Below are positions 1-7,579 of a DNA stretch of 33,302 nucleotides, in pieces. Numbering within the stretch: the first letter of the stretch is position 1; the number at the start of each line of letters is the position of its first letter. A program made the translations under genes and the position numbers. Under the pieces are notes generated by a model. The model saw only the letters and a list, made by a program, of their open reading frames with translations. It did not search any database and had not been told where the DNA came from. Source of the DNA: Streptomyces sioyaensis (GTDB taxonomy: Bacteria > Actinomycetota > Actinomycetes > Streptomycetales > Streptomycetaceae); assembly GCF_004122735.1 (NCBI RefSeq), contig NZ_SDIF01000071.1, positions 1 through 33,302 of the forward strand, written 5' to 3'.

Positions 1-710
1 CGCCGGGGCAGCCCGCCCCCGCCCCGCCACCCCCGGCCGTCCGGCTGACCAAGGTGACGCTCACGAAGGCGGCGCCCGCCGTCTCGCTGACGAAGCAGGG
101 CGGCACCTCCGGGGCGATGCGGGTGAACCTCAACTGGAGCAGCGGCACGGCGGGCAAGCGGCTGGGCAAGACCCTCGGCCGCAAGGCCATGCAGGCCATG
201 GGTGCCCGCGGCGCACTGCTGCCCCCGTCCGGTGAGCTGGACCTGGACCTGTGCGCGCTGTACGAACTCACCGACGGCTCCGCCGGTGTGATCCATCCGC
301 TCGGCAACAACTTCGGTGCCCTGCACGCCCCGCCGTACATCCAGCTCGACGGCGACGACCGCACCGGCGCCGCCACCACCGGCGAGAACCTGACCATCAA
401 CCTCGACCACCAGGCCCGGATCAAGCGCATCCTGATCTTCGTCACCGTCTACGCGGGCGCCCGCAGCTTCGAGGGCCTGAGCGCGACGGTCACCCTCCGG
501 CCCCAGTACGGCGCCCCGGTCGACTTCTCGCTCGACGCCTGCACGGTGCCCTCCAACGTCTGCGCGCTGGCCCTGATCACGAACACCGGCAGCGAACTCG
601 TCGTCCAGCGCGAGGCCCGTTACCTCGTGCCCGCGCCCGGCGTCAGCCCGCAGCGGACCGTCGACCAGGCCTACGGCTGGGGCCTGGACTGGTCACCGGC
701 CAGGAAGTGA
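1..710 (+). CDS. TerD/TerA-family tellurium-resistance-type protein, 3' part
   Basis: The reading frame is open from the first bases, so the gene starts before the window. The first visible residues are a Pro/Ala-rich linker (PAPAPPPPAVRLTK), which suggests a preceding domain. A TerD-like beta-sandwich domain follows. It contains the family-typical stretches RVNLNW, the DLDLCALYEL segment, NFGALHAPPYIQLDGDDRTG, and GENLTINL followed by a hydrophobic ILIFVTVYAGA strand; the acidic residues match the calcium-binding loops of TerD proteins. A GTG at 54 could serve as an internal start, but the open upstream frame and linker make a longer protein more likely. Known TerD/TerA proteins are cytoplasmic, bind calcium and are linked to tellurite and other stress responses; the exact role here is unknown. 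It ends convergently, 21 nt from the glycosyltransferase gene. Confidence 0.85.
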   Translation, partial: PGQPAPAPPPPAVRLTKVTLTKAAPAVSLTKQGGTSGAMRVNLNWSSGTAGKRLGKTLGRKAMQAMGARGALLPPSGELDLDLCALYELTDGSAGVIHPLGNNFGALHAPPYIQLDGDDRTGAATTGENLTINLDHQARIKRILIFVTVYAGARSFEGLSATVTLRPQYGAPVDFSLDACTVPSNVCALALITNTGSELVVQREARYLVPAPGVSPQRTVDQAYGWGLDWSPARK

Positions 711-731
711 CCGGGGCGCCGGGGGCGGCGC

Positions 732-1961
732 TCAGGGCTTCGGGTACGTCCGGCCCTTCCATGCCGCGCCGCGCCCCCGGTGGTGCTGGACCGCCGAGTC
801 CACCGTCATCAGCAGATACAGCAGCGCGGTGAAGGGCAGCAGCGGAGCCGTCCACCACGGCTGCCCGTAATGGCGCAGCATCGGCAGATACGTCCCGCAC
901 ATCACCGCCCAGGCCGCCCCGCCCAGCGCGGCCGTCGCCGCATCGCCACCGGCCGCCCCGGCCAGCAGCGCGACGGGCGGCACGAGGTACACCAGCGTCA
1001 GGCCGAGCACCGTGCCGAGCAACAGCAGCGGCCGGTGCCGCAGTTGGGCGTACGCGCTGCGCGAGACCATCCGCCACAGATCGGCCGGCCGCGGATACGG
1101 CCGCACGCTGGCCACCCGGTCCGCAAGCCCCAGCCAGATCCTCCCGCCCGCCGCCCGGCGCCGTCCCGGGTCGAATCTCCGCCGGACACCGGCCGCGGGG
1201 GCCCCGCCCGTGACGCCGCTGCCCGACCCGGAGCGCTTGACCGCACGGGCCAGCGTCACATCGTCGATCACCGCATGCCGGATCGTCTCCGGGATGCCCG
1301 CCCGCTCCGCGGCCTCCCGCCGCAGCAGCACACAGCCGCCGGCCGCCGCCGCGGTCCGCGCCCCGGGGCGGTTGACCCACCGGAAGGGATACAGCTGCCC
1401 GAAGAAGTACACGAACGCCGGGACGATCAGCCGCTCCCAGCGCGTCACCACCCGCAGCCGCGCCATCTGCGACACCAGATCCAGCTCCGCCGACCGGGCG
1501 GCCGCCACCAACTCCCGCAAACTGTCCGGTTCGTGTGCGATGTCCGCGTCGGTCAGCAGCAGATACTCCGGCTCCATGTGCTCGCGCGCCAGCGCCATGC
1601 CGTGCCGCAGCGCCCACAGCTTCCCCGTCCACCCCGGTCCGGGCTCGCCGGGCGAGGACACCGTCAGCGGCAGCCCGCCCCGCGCGGCCGCCAGTTCCCG
1701 GGCGCGCGCGCCGGTCCCGTCCGTACTGCCGTCGTCGACCAGGAACACCTCCGCCCGGCCCGGGTACTTCTGCCCGAGCAGCGACGGCAGGCTGTCCGGC
1801 AGCACCGCGGCCTCGTCCCGCGCCGGGACCACCACCGCGACCGACGGCCAGCGCTCGGGATCCCGACGGGCCGGCAGCCGGACGTCCGTCCGCCAGAAGA
1901 AGCCCTGCCCCAGCAGCAGCCACACCCAGGCCAGCAGCGACCCGGCACCGATCCACTCCAT
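732..1961 (-). CDS. Membrane GT2 glycosyltransferase, HpnB-like (hopanoid-associated type)
   Basis: The protein has 409 aa from the ATG at 1961, which is preceded by GGGAG at a good distance. Longer in-frame starts upstream give low-complexity Arg/Pro sequence and are rejected. A membrane helix (residues 5-22) is followed by a GT-A nucleotide-sugar fold: SVAVVVPARDE (40-50), FLVDDGSTDGTG (73-84), GWTGKLWAL (110-118) and the metal-binding TDAD (137-140). VIDDVTLARAVKR (231-243) may supply the catalytic-base Asp pair. Three or four C-terminal membrane segments lie at about 311-390. The layout, and the phrase following the DXD motif, match the HpnB-like glycosyltransferases found near hopene genes, but no hopanoid gene is visible here. 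The donor and acceptor are unknown. Residues 245-275 (GSGSGVTGGAPAAGVRRRF) look low-complexity compared with relatives. The gene is divergent from the racemase-family gene. Confidence 0.88.
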   Translation of the reverse strand: MEWIGAGSLLAWVWLLLGQGFFWRTDVRLPARRDPERWPSVAVVVPARDEAAVLPDSLPSLLGQKYPGRAEVFLVDDGSTDGTGARARELAAARGGLPLTVSSPGEPGPGWTGKLWALRHGMALAREHMEPEYLLLTDADIAHEPDSLRELVAAARSAELDLVSQMARLRVVTRWERLIVPAFVYFFGQLYPFRWVNRPGARTAAAAGGCVLLRREAAERAGIPETIRHAVIDDVTLARAVKRSGSGSGVTGGAPAAGVRRRFDPGRRRAAGGRIWLGLADRVASVRPYPRPADLWRMVSRSAYAQLRHRPLLLLGTVLGLTLVYLVPPVALLAGAAGGDAATAALGGAAWAVMCGTYLPMLRHYGQPWWTAPLLPFTALLYLLMTVDSAVQHHRGRGAAWKGRTYPKP

Positions 1962-2103
1962 CGCTCCCACGGCACCGCAGTCTGCCGCACCGCACCCCGC
2001 GCACCGCGGCGATCGGCACGGAGTCCCCGGCGTGGCGCCACCGCGCGAACGGCCGGAACGCCATGGGTCGCCCGCGCCGGACCGCCTCCCGTCCCTGCCC
2101 GGT

Positions 2104-2140
2104 ATGACAAGACGGACGTCCGGCTGAGTAAAGTGTCCGG
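2104..2140 (+). promoter_or_regulatory. Candidate promoter of the racemase-family gene, leaderless, with a palindrome in the spacer
   Basis: A -35-like ATGACA (2104-2109) and a -10-like TAAAGT (2129-2134) are separated by 19 nt. The GTG start lies at 2141, only six bases after the -10 box, so the transcript would begin at or next to the start codon (leaderless). No Shine-Dalgarno sequence is seen. A perfect 10-bp palindrome, CGGACGTCCG (2113-2122), sits inside the spacer, where a repressor could block polymerase. This is inferred from the sequence only. Confidence 0.4.
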
Positions 2141-2989
2141 GTGAAGATCGCGCTGATGGACTCCGGGAATGGGCTGCTTCCGGCGGCCGCCGCCATGCGG
2201 CGACTGCGGCCGGACGCGGATCTGGTGCTCTCCTCCGACCCCGACGGGATGCCATGGGGGCCCCGTACCCCCGACGACGTCACCGCTCATGCGCTGGCGG
2301 TGGCCCGCGCCGCGGCCGCGCACCGGCCCGACGCCCTGATCGTCGCCTGCAACACCGCAACGGTGCACGCCCTGCCGGCCCTCCGTGCCGCCCTCGAACC
2401 CGGCATCCCGGTCATCGGCACCGTCCCGGCCATCAAGCCCGCCGCGGCCGGCGGCGGCCCGGTCGCCATCTGGGCCACCCCCGCCACCACCGGCAGCCCC
2501 TACCAGCGGGATCTGATCGACCGGTTCGGGCAGGGCGTGGACGTCACCGGCGTGCCCTGCCCGGGGCTCGCCGACGCGGTCCAGGAGGCCGACGAGGCCG
2601 CCATCGACGCCGCCATCGCGGTCGCCGCGCAGCGCACCCCCCGGGACGTACGGGCCGTCGTCCTGGGCTGCACCCACTACGAGCTGGTCGGCGAGCGCAT
2701 CCGTGCCGCCGTCCAGCAGCCCGGCGCCCCCGCACTCGTGCTGTACGGCTCCGCCGAGGCGGTCGCCGCCCAGGCGCTGCGCCGTATCGGAGCCGAGCCG
2801 GCGCCGGCCGCCGCCCCGACCGGCACGCTCGGCGTGATCCTCAGCGGCCGCCCCGCAGTCCTCCCGGCCCCGGCGCTCGTCTACGCCGAGGGCCGGCTGC
2901 TCGCCCGGAGCCGTACGGACGACGCCGCGGGATCCCCGCCGGACACCGCGCCGGCGGCCGACGGGGCCGCCACCACCGTCCGCCGCTGA
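2141..2989 (+). CDS. Aspartate/glutamate racemase family protein
   Basis: The protein has 282 aa and starts with GTG at 2141. It carries both hallmark cysteine motifs of cofactor-independent amino-acid racemases: VACNTAT (Cys70) and VLGCTHYE (Cys177), with the N-terminal LMDSGNG (Asp7-Ser8) matching the MurI DSGxG motif. These residues would act as the two acid/base catalysts that invert an amino-acid alpha carbon. The true MurI usually has DSGVGGLTV; here GLLPA follows, and the C-terminal 60 residues are Ala/Pro-rich, so this may be a paralogue with another substrate rather than the cell-wall enzyme. It is monocistronic and divergent from the glycosyltransferase gene. The fold assignment is firm, the substrate is not. 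Confidence 0.85.
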   Translation: MKIALMDSGNGLLPAAAAMRRLRPDADLVLSSDPDGMPWGPRTPDDVTAHALAVARAAAAHRPDALIVACNTATVHALPALRAALEPGIPVIGTVPAIKPAAAGGGPVAIWATPATTGSPYQRDLIDRFGQGVDVTGVPCPGLADAVQEADEAAIDAAIAVAAQRTPRDVRAVVLGCTHYELVGERIRAAVQQPGAPALVLYGSAEAVAAQALRRIGAEPAPAAAPTGTLGVILSGRPAVLPAPALVYAEGRLLARSRTDDAAGSPPDTAPAADGAATTVRR

Positions 2990-3083
2990 CGCCGGACGCG
3001 AGGTCGCGCGCACCGCAACCCGGTCCGCGAACGACGCGTCCGATGCGCTGCCCCTGGGTGCAAAGACGCGTACGCTGCGTCTC

Positions 3084-3701
3084 ATGAGGGACCACCCCCA
3101 CGAGGGGGCAGCCGCCCCCGACAGCCATGGCCCCACCGACGGCGCAGACGGCCCGGCGCGCCCCGTCGGCGGTTCCCACGCGGAGCTCCCCGAGGTCTGG
3201 CACGGCAGCGCCACCAACCGCATCCAGTGGCTGCTGGCCGCGATCGGCGCCGCCTGTCTGGCCCTGGGCATCGAACTCGCCGTCGACAGCAACTGGACCT
3301 CCGGCCTGGCGCCGCTGGTGATGTCGGTGGTCGGCTGTGTCGCGGCCGGCCTGCTGGTGCTCTTCGGCACGCTCGCCTTCGTCCATGTCGCGGTGCGCGT
3401 CGACAAGGAGTGCCTGGAAGTGCGGTGCGGCCACATAGGGGTGCCACGCCGCCGGATCCCCCTCGACAATGTCGTCGGCGCCGACTTCACACCGCAGGTC
3501 ACGCCCCGCCACTGGGGCGGCTGGGGCTACCGCTGGCGCCCCGAACAGGGCACGGCCGTGGTCGTCCGCCGCGGCGAGGGCGTGATCCTCCAGCTCGGCG
3601 ACGGGCGCACGTTCACCATCACCGTCGATGACGCGGAGGCCGCGGTGCGCGTGATCCGTGGCCGGCTCCGTCCGCGCAAGGGGACCCCGGCGGGCGCCTG
3701 A
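3084..3701 (+). CDS. Small membrane protein with a C-terminal PH-like domain
   Basis: The protein has 205 aa and starts with ATG at 3084. Residues 1-45 are acidic and disordered. Two hydrophobic helices follow at about 48-66 (WLLAAIGAACLALGIELAV) and 74-102. A soluble tail (105-200) of alternating beta-like segments follows, including RRRIPLDNVVGADF, TAVVVRRGEGVILQLGDG and FTITVDDAEAAVRVI. This two-helix plus beta-barrel plan resembles the small actinobacterial membrane PH-like (DUF3093-type) proteins. No catalytic residue is evident. It is probably inserted in the cytoplasmic membrane with the tail inside. The neighbours (racemase, Nudix) share its direction but are separated by about 80-95 nt, so an operon is not clear. 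No specific function is claimed. Confidence 0.75.
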   Translation: MRDHPHEGAAAPDSHGPTDGADGPARPVGGSHAELPEVWHGSATNRIQWLLAAIGAACLALGIELAVDSNWTSGLAPLVMSVVGCVAAGLLVLFGTLAFVHVAVRVDKECLEVRCGHIGVPRRRIPLDNVVGADFTPQVTPRHWGGWGYRWRPEQGTAVVVRRGEGVILQLGDGRTFTITVDDAEAAVRVIRGRLRPRKGTPAGA

Positions 3702-3778
3702 GCGCGGCACGGCGGGGTGGATCCGGCAGGTGCACAGCACGTCAGGAGCCCTCCGGGGATCTCCCGTAGGGTCGGAGG

Positions 3779-4276
3779 ATGGCTACTCCCGATTTCATCC
3801 GTGACCTGCGGACCTCCATCGGCCGGCAGCTGCTGTGGCTGCCCGGTGTCAGCGCGGTGGTCTTCGACGACCGGGGCCGCGTCCTGCTGGGCAAGCGGGC
3901 CGACACCGGTGGCTGGTCGGTGATCGGCGGCATCCCCGAGCCCGGCGAGCAGCCGGCCGAGACCGCGATGCGCGAGGTCTACGAGGAGACCGCGGTACGG
4001 GTCGTCCCCGAGGCCGTGGTCCTCATCGAGACCATGCCGCCCACCCACTACCCCAACGGGGACGTCTGCCAGTTCATGGACGTGACGCTGCGCTGCCGTG
4101 CGATCGGCGGCGAGGCGAGGGTGAACGACGACGAGTCGCTGGAGGTGGGCTGGTTCGCGGTGGACGCCCTCCCGGAGCTCAAGGAGTACGCGTTGACCCG
4201 TATCAAGCGGTCGCTGGAGGCGGGGCCGACGTGGTTCCAGGGAATGGGGGAGGAGCCGCCGGCGGAGCAGCCCTGA
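3779..4276 (+). CDS. Nudix hydrolase
   Basis: The protein has 165 aa; the ATG at 3779 directly follows a GGAGG-type ribosome binding site. It carries the Nudix box GIPEPGEQPAETAM followed by REVYEETAV, with the metal-binding REVxEE core intact. The residue usually Gly before the final hydrophobic (EExGU) is Ala. Nudix enzymes split nucleoside diphosphates linked to another group, for example NDP-sugars or oxidised nucleotides. The upstream WLPGVSAVVFDDRGRVLLGKRADTGGWSVIGG segment is typical of the ADP-ribose/MutT-like group. The substrate cannot be told from sequence. The lipoprotein gene is convergent downstream. Confidence 0.92.
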   Translation: MATPDFIRDLRTSIGRQLLWLPGVSAVVFDDRGRVLLGKRADTGGWSVIGGIPEPGEQPAETAMREVYEETAVRVVPEAVVLIETMPPTHYPNGDVCQFMDVTLRCRAIGGEARVNDDESLEVGWFAVDALPELKEYALTRIKRSLEAGPTWFQGMGEEPPAEQP

Positions 4277-4396
4277 GGACTCGCGGCCGGGCGCTCAGGG
4301 CATTCTCCGGGTGCGCCGCGGGTTTCCCGGGCGGGCACAGCCGGACCGGCCCCTACGGCCTCGGCGAGTGCGGCAGGACCGTCCCTCTCTCCCTCC

Positions 4397-4942
4397 CTAC
4401 AGCTCCTCCGTCGACGGCTCGTCCATCGGGTCGGAGGGTTCCTCGGGGAGGGTGGGCAGTTGCGAGCCGTCCGGGGCGTCCGGCTCGCCGGGCTGCTCGG
4501 ACGGGCCGCTGTGCCGGCCGGACGGCTCCTCCGTGTGCATCTCCCGCTTGTCCTTGCGGCAGGTCGTGACCCAGGTGCCCGTGGGACCGCTCTCGTACTG
4601 ACAGAGCCAGCCCCGTACGGCGAGGGTGCCCCGGTCGTCCTCGGCCTCCCGCGGCGCCCGCACGAAGAACTCGGACATCACCTTGCGGGCCTCCGCGCAG
4701 CCCACCGTGCCACCGGCCGCGGCATCCGCGAAGAGCGTGACATCGCCCTCCGGGCCCAGCGCGTCGGCGAGCTCGCCGCAGTCCACCGGCTGTCCGGGGA
4801 CGGTCGGGGACGCCGAGCCCCGGCCGCCCGGCCCGCTGCCCGTGGCGGACGACGCCCCGGGCGTCGCCTCGCCGGCGTCGTCCCCGCAGCCCGCGGCGGC
4901 AAGGGCGAGCAGCACAGTCGGCACGGTGATGAGCCTCCGCAT
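4397..4942 (-). CDS. Secreted lipoprotein, function unknown
   Basis: The protein has 181 aa and starts with ATG at 4942 behind GGGAG. It has a short lipoprotein signal (MRRLITVPTVLLALAAAGC) with the lipidated Cys19 in an LAAAGC lipobox. After a Gly/Ser/Pro linker, a domain of about 100 residues contains four cysteines (DCGELADAL, GTVGCAEARKVMSEF, RGWLCQYE, WVTTCRKDK), likely two disulfides. The tail (135-181) is Pro/Glu/Ser-rich and acidic. This layout is common among Streptomyces cell-surface lipoproteins of unknown role. It is convergent with the Nudix gene and divergent from the csbD-like gene. Confidence 0.85.
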   Translation of the reverse strand: MRRLITVPTVLLALAAAGCGDDAGEATPGASSATGSGPGGRGSASPTVPGQPVDCGELADALGPEGDVTLFADAAAGGTVGCAEARKVMSEFFVRAPREAEDDRGTLAVRGWLCQYESGPTGTWVTTCRKDKREMHTEEPSGRHSGPSEQPGEPDAPDGSQLPTLPEEPSDPMDEPSTEEL

Positions 4943-4943
4943 G

Positions 4944-4963
4944 TCGGACTCCCTCGGACTCCC
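4944..4963 (-). repeat. Duplicated 10-bp unit carrying a second Shine-Dalgarno sequence
   Basis: On the plus strand TCGGACTCCC occurs twice back to back immediately upstream of the lipoprotein start. Read on the coding strand, each copy provides GGGAG, so the gene has two tandem ribosome binding sites, at about 6 and 16 nt from ATG. This is a short local duplication; only the proximal copy has ideal spacing. Confidence 0.6.
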
Positions 4964-5239
4964 TTGTGGCGGCGGTGCGCAGACGGCACGCCGCGTCGTA
5001 CGACGCTAGGGGGCCGCGGGGAACCCGGCGAACCGGGACGGCCGTTCAGGTGACCCGCACGCGTCACGGCGCACGGCCCGCCCCCATGTCGTGGCCCGGG
5101 ATACCGACGCGTAGTGGGCCCCGGGGCGGACCGCGCCCGCGGGACGGTTCCCACCAGCAGCCGACTCCGGGTGCGCGCCGCCACGACCTGCGGCAGCGTG
5201 GTGGCGAAGCTTTCCCCTCCCCGCACGAAGGAGTTCGAC

Positions 5240-5434
5240 ATGGGTCGCAAAGGTGCCATGGACAAGATGAAGGGCAAGGCCAAGCAGAAGGCCGGCAAAG
5301 CCATGGGCGACGAGCGCCTGAAGGGCGAAGGCCGCGCGGACGAGGCCAAGGGCAGGGCCAAGGGCGCGATGGGCGACGCCAGGGAGAACCTCCAGGGGAT
5401 GAAGGACTCCCTGAAGGGCAAGGGCCGCTCCTGA
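5240..5434 (+). CDS. CsbD family stress-response protein
   Basis: The protein has 64 aa; the ATG at 5240 follows AAGGAG. It is made almost entirely of Lys/Gly/Ala/Glu, with the CsbD pattern of repeated KxKGKAKQKAGKAMGD, RLKGEGRADEAKGRAKGA and ENLQGMKDSLKG segments, predicted helical and very hydrophilic. CsbD of Bacillus is a sigma-B-controlled general stress protein; homologues are abundant, poorly understood and cytoplasmic. A start at 5114 would add 42 residues without family resemblance and without a good ribosome site. It is followed at once by a strong hairpin, so it is probably a single-gene transcript. Confidence 0.9.
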   Translation: MGRKGAMDKMKGKAKQKAGKAMGDERLKGEGRADEAKGRAKGAMGDARENLQGMKDSLKGKGRS

Positions 5435-5438
5435 CGCC

Positions 5439-5507
5439 CGGCGGGGGCGTGGCGGACCCGCTGCCCCGTCTCCCGGAGGCCGTCCCCGGCCCGCCACGCC
5501 CCCGCCG
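5439..5507. terminator. Strong hairpin, probable bidirectional terminator
   Basis: A perfect 17-bp inverted repeat has arms at 5439-5455 and 5491-5507 (left arm begins CGGCGGGGGCG) with a 35-nt spacer. It lies five bases after the CsbD stop and between that gene and the convergent SDR gene. No U-run follows, as is usual in Streptomyces. Confidence 0.75.
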
Positions 5508-5638
5508 CACATCAGGTTCCTCAGTGCCCCGTGCACGGTACGGCCGGCGATGTCCGGCCCTGGCCACATCGTTCCAGGCATCGCTCGATCCGCGACAACG
5601 CCGCCTCATGACGCTCGGTTCGGCTCCTGCGAGGGTGG

Positions 5639-6373
5639 CTACTGTGCGCTTGCGGTGGGGCGGACCACGATTTCGTTCACGTCGACCTGCGGGGGCTGGG
5701 CGAGCGCGTACGCGATGGCGTCCGCGACGGCGGAGGCGGGCAGCGCCACGGCGCGGTAGGTCTTCATGGCTTCCCGGGCTTCCGGATCGGAGATGCTGTC
5801 GGCGAGTTCGGACTCCGTTACGCCCGGGGAGACGAGGGTGACGCGGATGTCTCCGGCGGATTCCTGGCGCAGTCCCTCGGAGAGGGCGCGGACAGCGAAT
5901 TTGGTGGCGCAGTAGACCGCTGCGGTCGGCGAGACCTCGTAGGCGCCGACGGAGGCGAGGTGCACGAAATGGCCGCCGCCCTGTTCCCGCATCACCGGCA
6001 GCGCGGCGGCGATCCCGTGCAGGACGCCGCGCAGGTTCACGTCGATCATGCGGTCCCACTCGTCGGTCCGCGTGGCCTCCAGCGGCGACAGCGGCATCAC
6101 CCCCGCGTTGCCCACCAGGACATCGATCCGGCCGAACTCGGCGTGAGCGGCGTCGACGAACGCCTGCATGTCCGCCCCGTCGGTGACGTCCAGCCGCCGG
6201 AAGGCCGCGGTGCCGCCCTCCTTCGTGATCTCTTCGGCCAGTTGCTCCAGGCGATCGGTGCGGCGCGCGCCGAGAAGGACCCGGTGCCCGTCGGCTGCCA
6301 GCCGGCGTGCGGTCGCCGCACCGATACCGCTGCTCGCACCGGTGATCGCGACGACCTTGGTGTGCTGCGTCAT
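5639..6373 (-). CDS. Short-chain dehydrogenase/reductase (SDR), classical type
   Basis: The protein has 244 aa; the ATG at 6373 follows GGGAGGAA. The classical SDR pattern is complete: cofactor loop TGASSGIG (11-18), LDVTD (61-65), the NAG motif (89-91), Asn113, Ser141, Tyr154 and Lys158 (YCATK), and the SPGVTES segment after the active site. Arg37-Arg38 after the second strand (LLGARRTDRL) suggest NADP(H). It would oxidise or reduce an unknown alcohol/ketone in the cytoplasm. It is divergent from an XRE-type regulator across 195 nt containing a palindrome; such regulator/oxidoreductase pairs are common in Streptomyces, and the regulator probably controls this gene. Confidence 0.93.
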   Translation of the reverse strand: MTQHTKVVAITGASSGIGAATARRLAADGHRVLLGARRTDRLEQLAEEITKEGGTAAFRRLDVTDGADMQAFVDAAHAEFGRIDVLVGNAGVMPLSPLEATRTDEWDRMIDVNLRGVLHGIAAALPVMREQGGGHFVHLASVGAYEVSPTAAVYCATKFAVRALSEGLRQESAGDIRVTLVSPGVTESELADSISDPEAREAMKTYRAVALPASAVADAIAYALAQPPQVDVNEIVVRPTASAQ

Positions 6374-6511
6374 GCCTGTTCCTCCCAGTGGAGAACGAGG
6401 TGCTCGTGGGGGGGGAGCACGCCGTCCCTGATGTCGCCCGCGGCGGTGAAGCCCGGGTCGTGGATGCAGCCGAGTCTGGGCGGCGGCTGCGGGCACAGCC
6501 AGAACAGGCTG

Positions 6512-6536
6512 TGCCTGGGCACGGCACACCCAGGCA
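6512..6536. promoter_or_regulatory. Palindrome in the divergent SDR / XRE promoter region
   Basis: TGCCTGGG (6512-6519) and CCCAGGCA (6529-6536) form a perfect 8-bp inverted repeat with a 9-nt spacer. It ends 32 bp before the XRE start codon, where it would cover the -35 region. TAGCCT at 6556-6561 is a possible -10 box giving a leaderless XRE message. This is a likely operator for the adjacent regulator. Confidence 0.5.
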
Positions 6537-6568
6537 TGACCAGGGGGGTGGCCCTTAGCCTGACGGGC

Positions 6569-7408
6569 ATGAGCAACGACCTCGGGGACTTCCTGCGCGC
6601 GCACCGTGCACGCCTGCTGCCGGGCGACGCGGGGCTGACGTCCTACGGCCGACGGCGGGTGGCGGGGCTGCGGCGCGAGGAGGTGGCCGTCCTGGCCGGT
6701 ATGAACGCCGATTACTACGCCCGTCTGGAACAGGGACGCGAGTCCAGTCCTTCGCCGCAGGTCCTCGACGCGATCAGCGGCGCACTGCGCATGGACGAGG
6801 AGGCCCGCGACCATCTGTACCGGCTCGCGGACACCATGCCTGCCGGCTTCCGGGCGCACCCGCAGGAGACGGTCAGCCCGATGCTGCGGCAGCTACTGGA
6901 CGGCTCCCCGCACACCCCGGCGTTCGTCCTCAACCCGGCCCTGGACCTCCTGGCGGCCAACCCCCTGGCCGACGCGCTGTTCTCACCGTTCGACACCGCG
7001 GACAACCTGGCCCGGATGATCTTCCTCGACCCCGCCGGCCGGCACTTCTACGCACACTGGCACCGCGCGGCCGAGTCGACCGTGGCCCACCTGCGCCAGT
7101 CCACCGGCCTCGTCCCGCACTATCCCCGCCTGCGCGCGCTCGTACGGACCCTCGCCGCGTCGAGTGAGGAATTCGCCGCGCTCTGGACGGCACAGACCGT
7201 CCACGGAAAGAACCACGGCGCCAAGGAACTCCGCCACCCCGAGGTCGGACCCCTGTCACTCACCTACCAGTCCTTCGACGTACGAGGAGCGCACGCCCAG
7301 CAACTCGTGATGTACCACGCAGAAGCAGGAAGCCCCAGTGCCCAGGCGCTCACCCTGCTGGGCACCCTCGACGCAACCCGCCGCCAGGCACATTCCACGG
7401 ATCGGTAG
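6569..7408 (+). CDS. XRE-family transcriptional regulator with MmyB-like ligand-binding domain
   Basis: The protein has 279 aa and starts with ATG at 6569. The N-terminal helix-turn-helix of the Streptomyces XRE/MmyB group is seen at about 24-60: RRRVAGLRREEVAVLAGMN, then YYARLEQGRESSPSPQVLDAI. The remaining 180 residues match the MmyB-like ligand-binding domain (PAFVLNPALDLLAANPLADALF, ARMIFLDP, LVPHYPRLRALVRTL, LTYQSFDV), thought to bind a small hydrophobic ligand. No ribosome binding site is visible, which fits leaderless translation. It is divergent from the SDR gene and probably regulates it and itself. Confidence 0.93.
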   Translation: MSNDLGDFLRAHRARLLPGDAGLTSYGRRRVAGLRREEVAVLAGMNADYYARLEQGRESSPSPQVLDAISGALRMDEEARDHLYRLADTMPAGFRAHPQETVSPMLRQLLDGSPHTPAFVLNPALDLLAANPLADALFSPFDTADNLARMIFLDPAGRHFYAHWHRAAESTVAHLRQSTGLVPHYPRLRALVRTLAASSEEFAALWTAQTVHGKNHGAKELRHPEVGPLSLTYQSFDVRGAHAQQLVMYHAEAGSPSAQALTLLGTLDATRRQAHSTDR

Positions 7409-7579
7409 CAAGCCGAGGCGCTCCCCGCGATTGCCGCGGCCTCCTTGGGGTGTGACCGAGATACGCGCCAAAGGGGCAACGGGATGATCTTGAAGCCCTG
7501 AGCACCCATCGGCCGTCACCCATACGGCTCAGTGTGGTTGGTGGTGATGTTGAGCGTCGTCTGGGGCCTGGGGTGGGTT

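Noticed and set aside
643..2283. Long minus-strand frame covering the glycosyltransferase gene in another phase
   Set aside because: Arg/Gly/Ala low-complexity translation and no domain; a GC-driven shadow of the gene at 732-1961.
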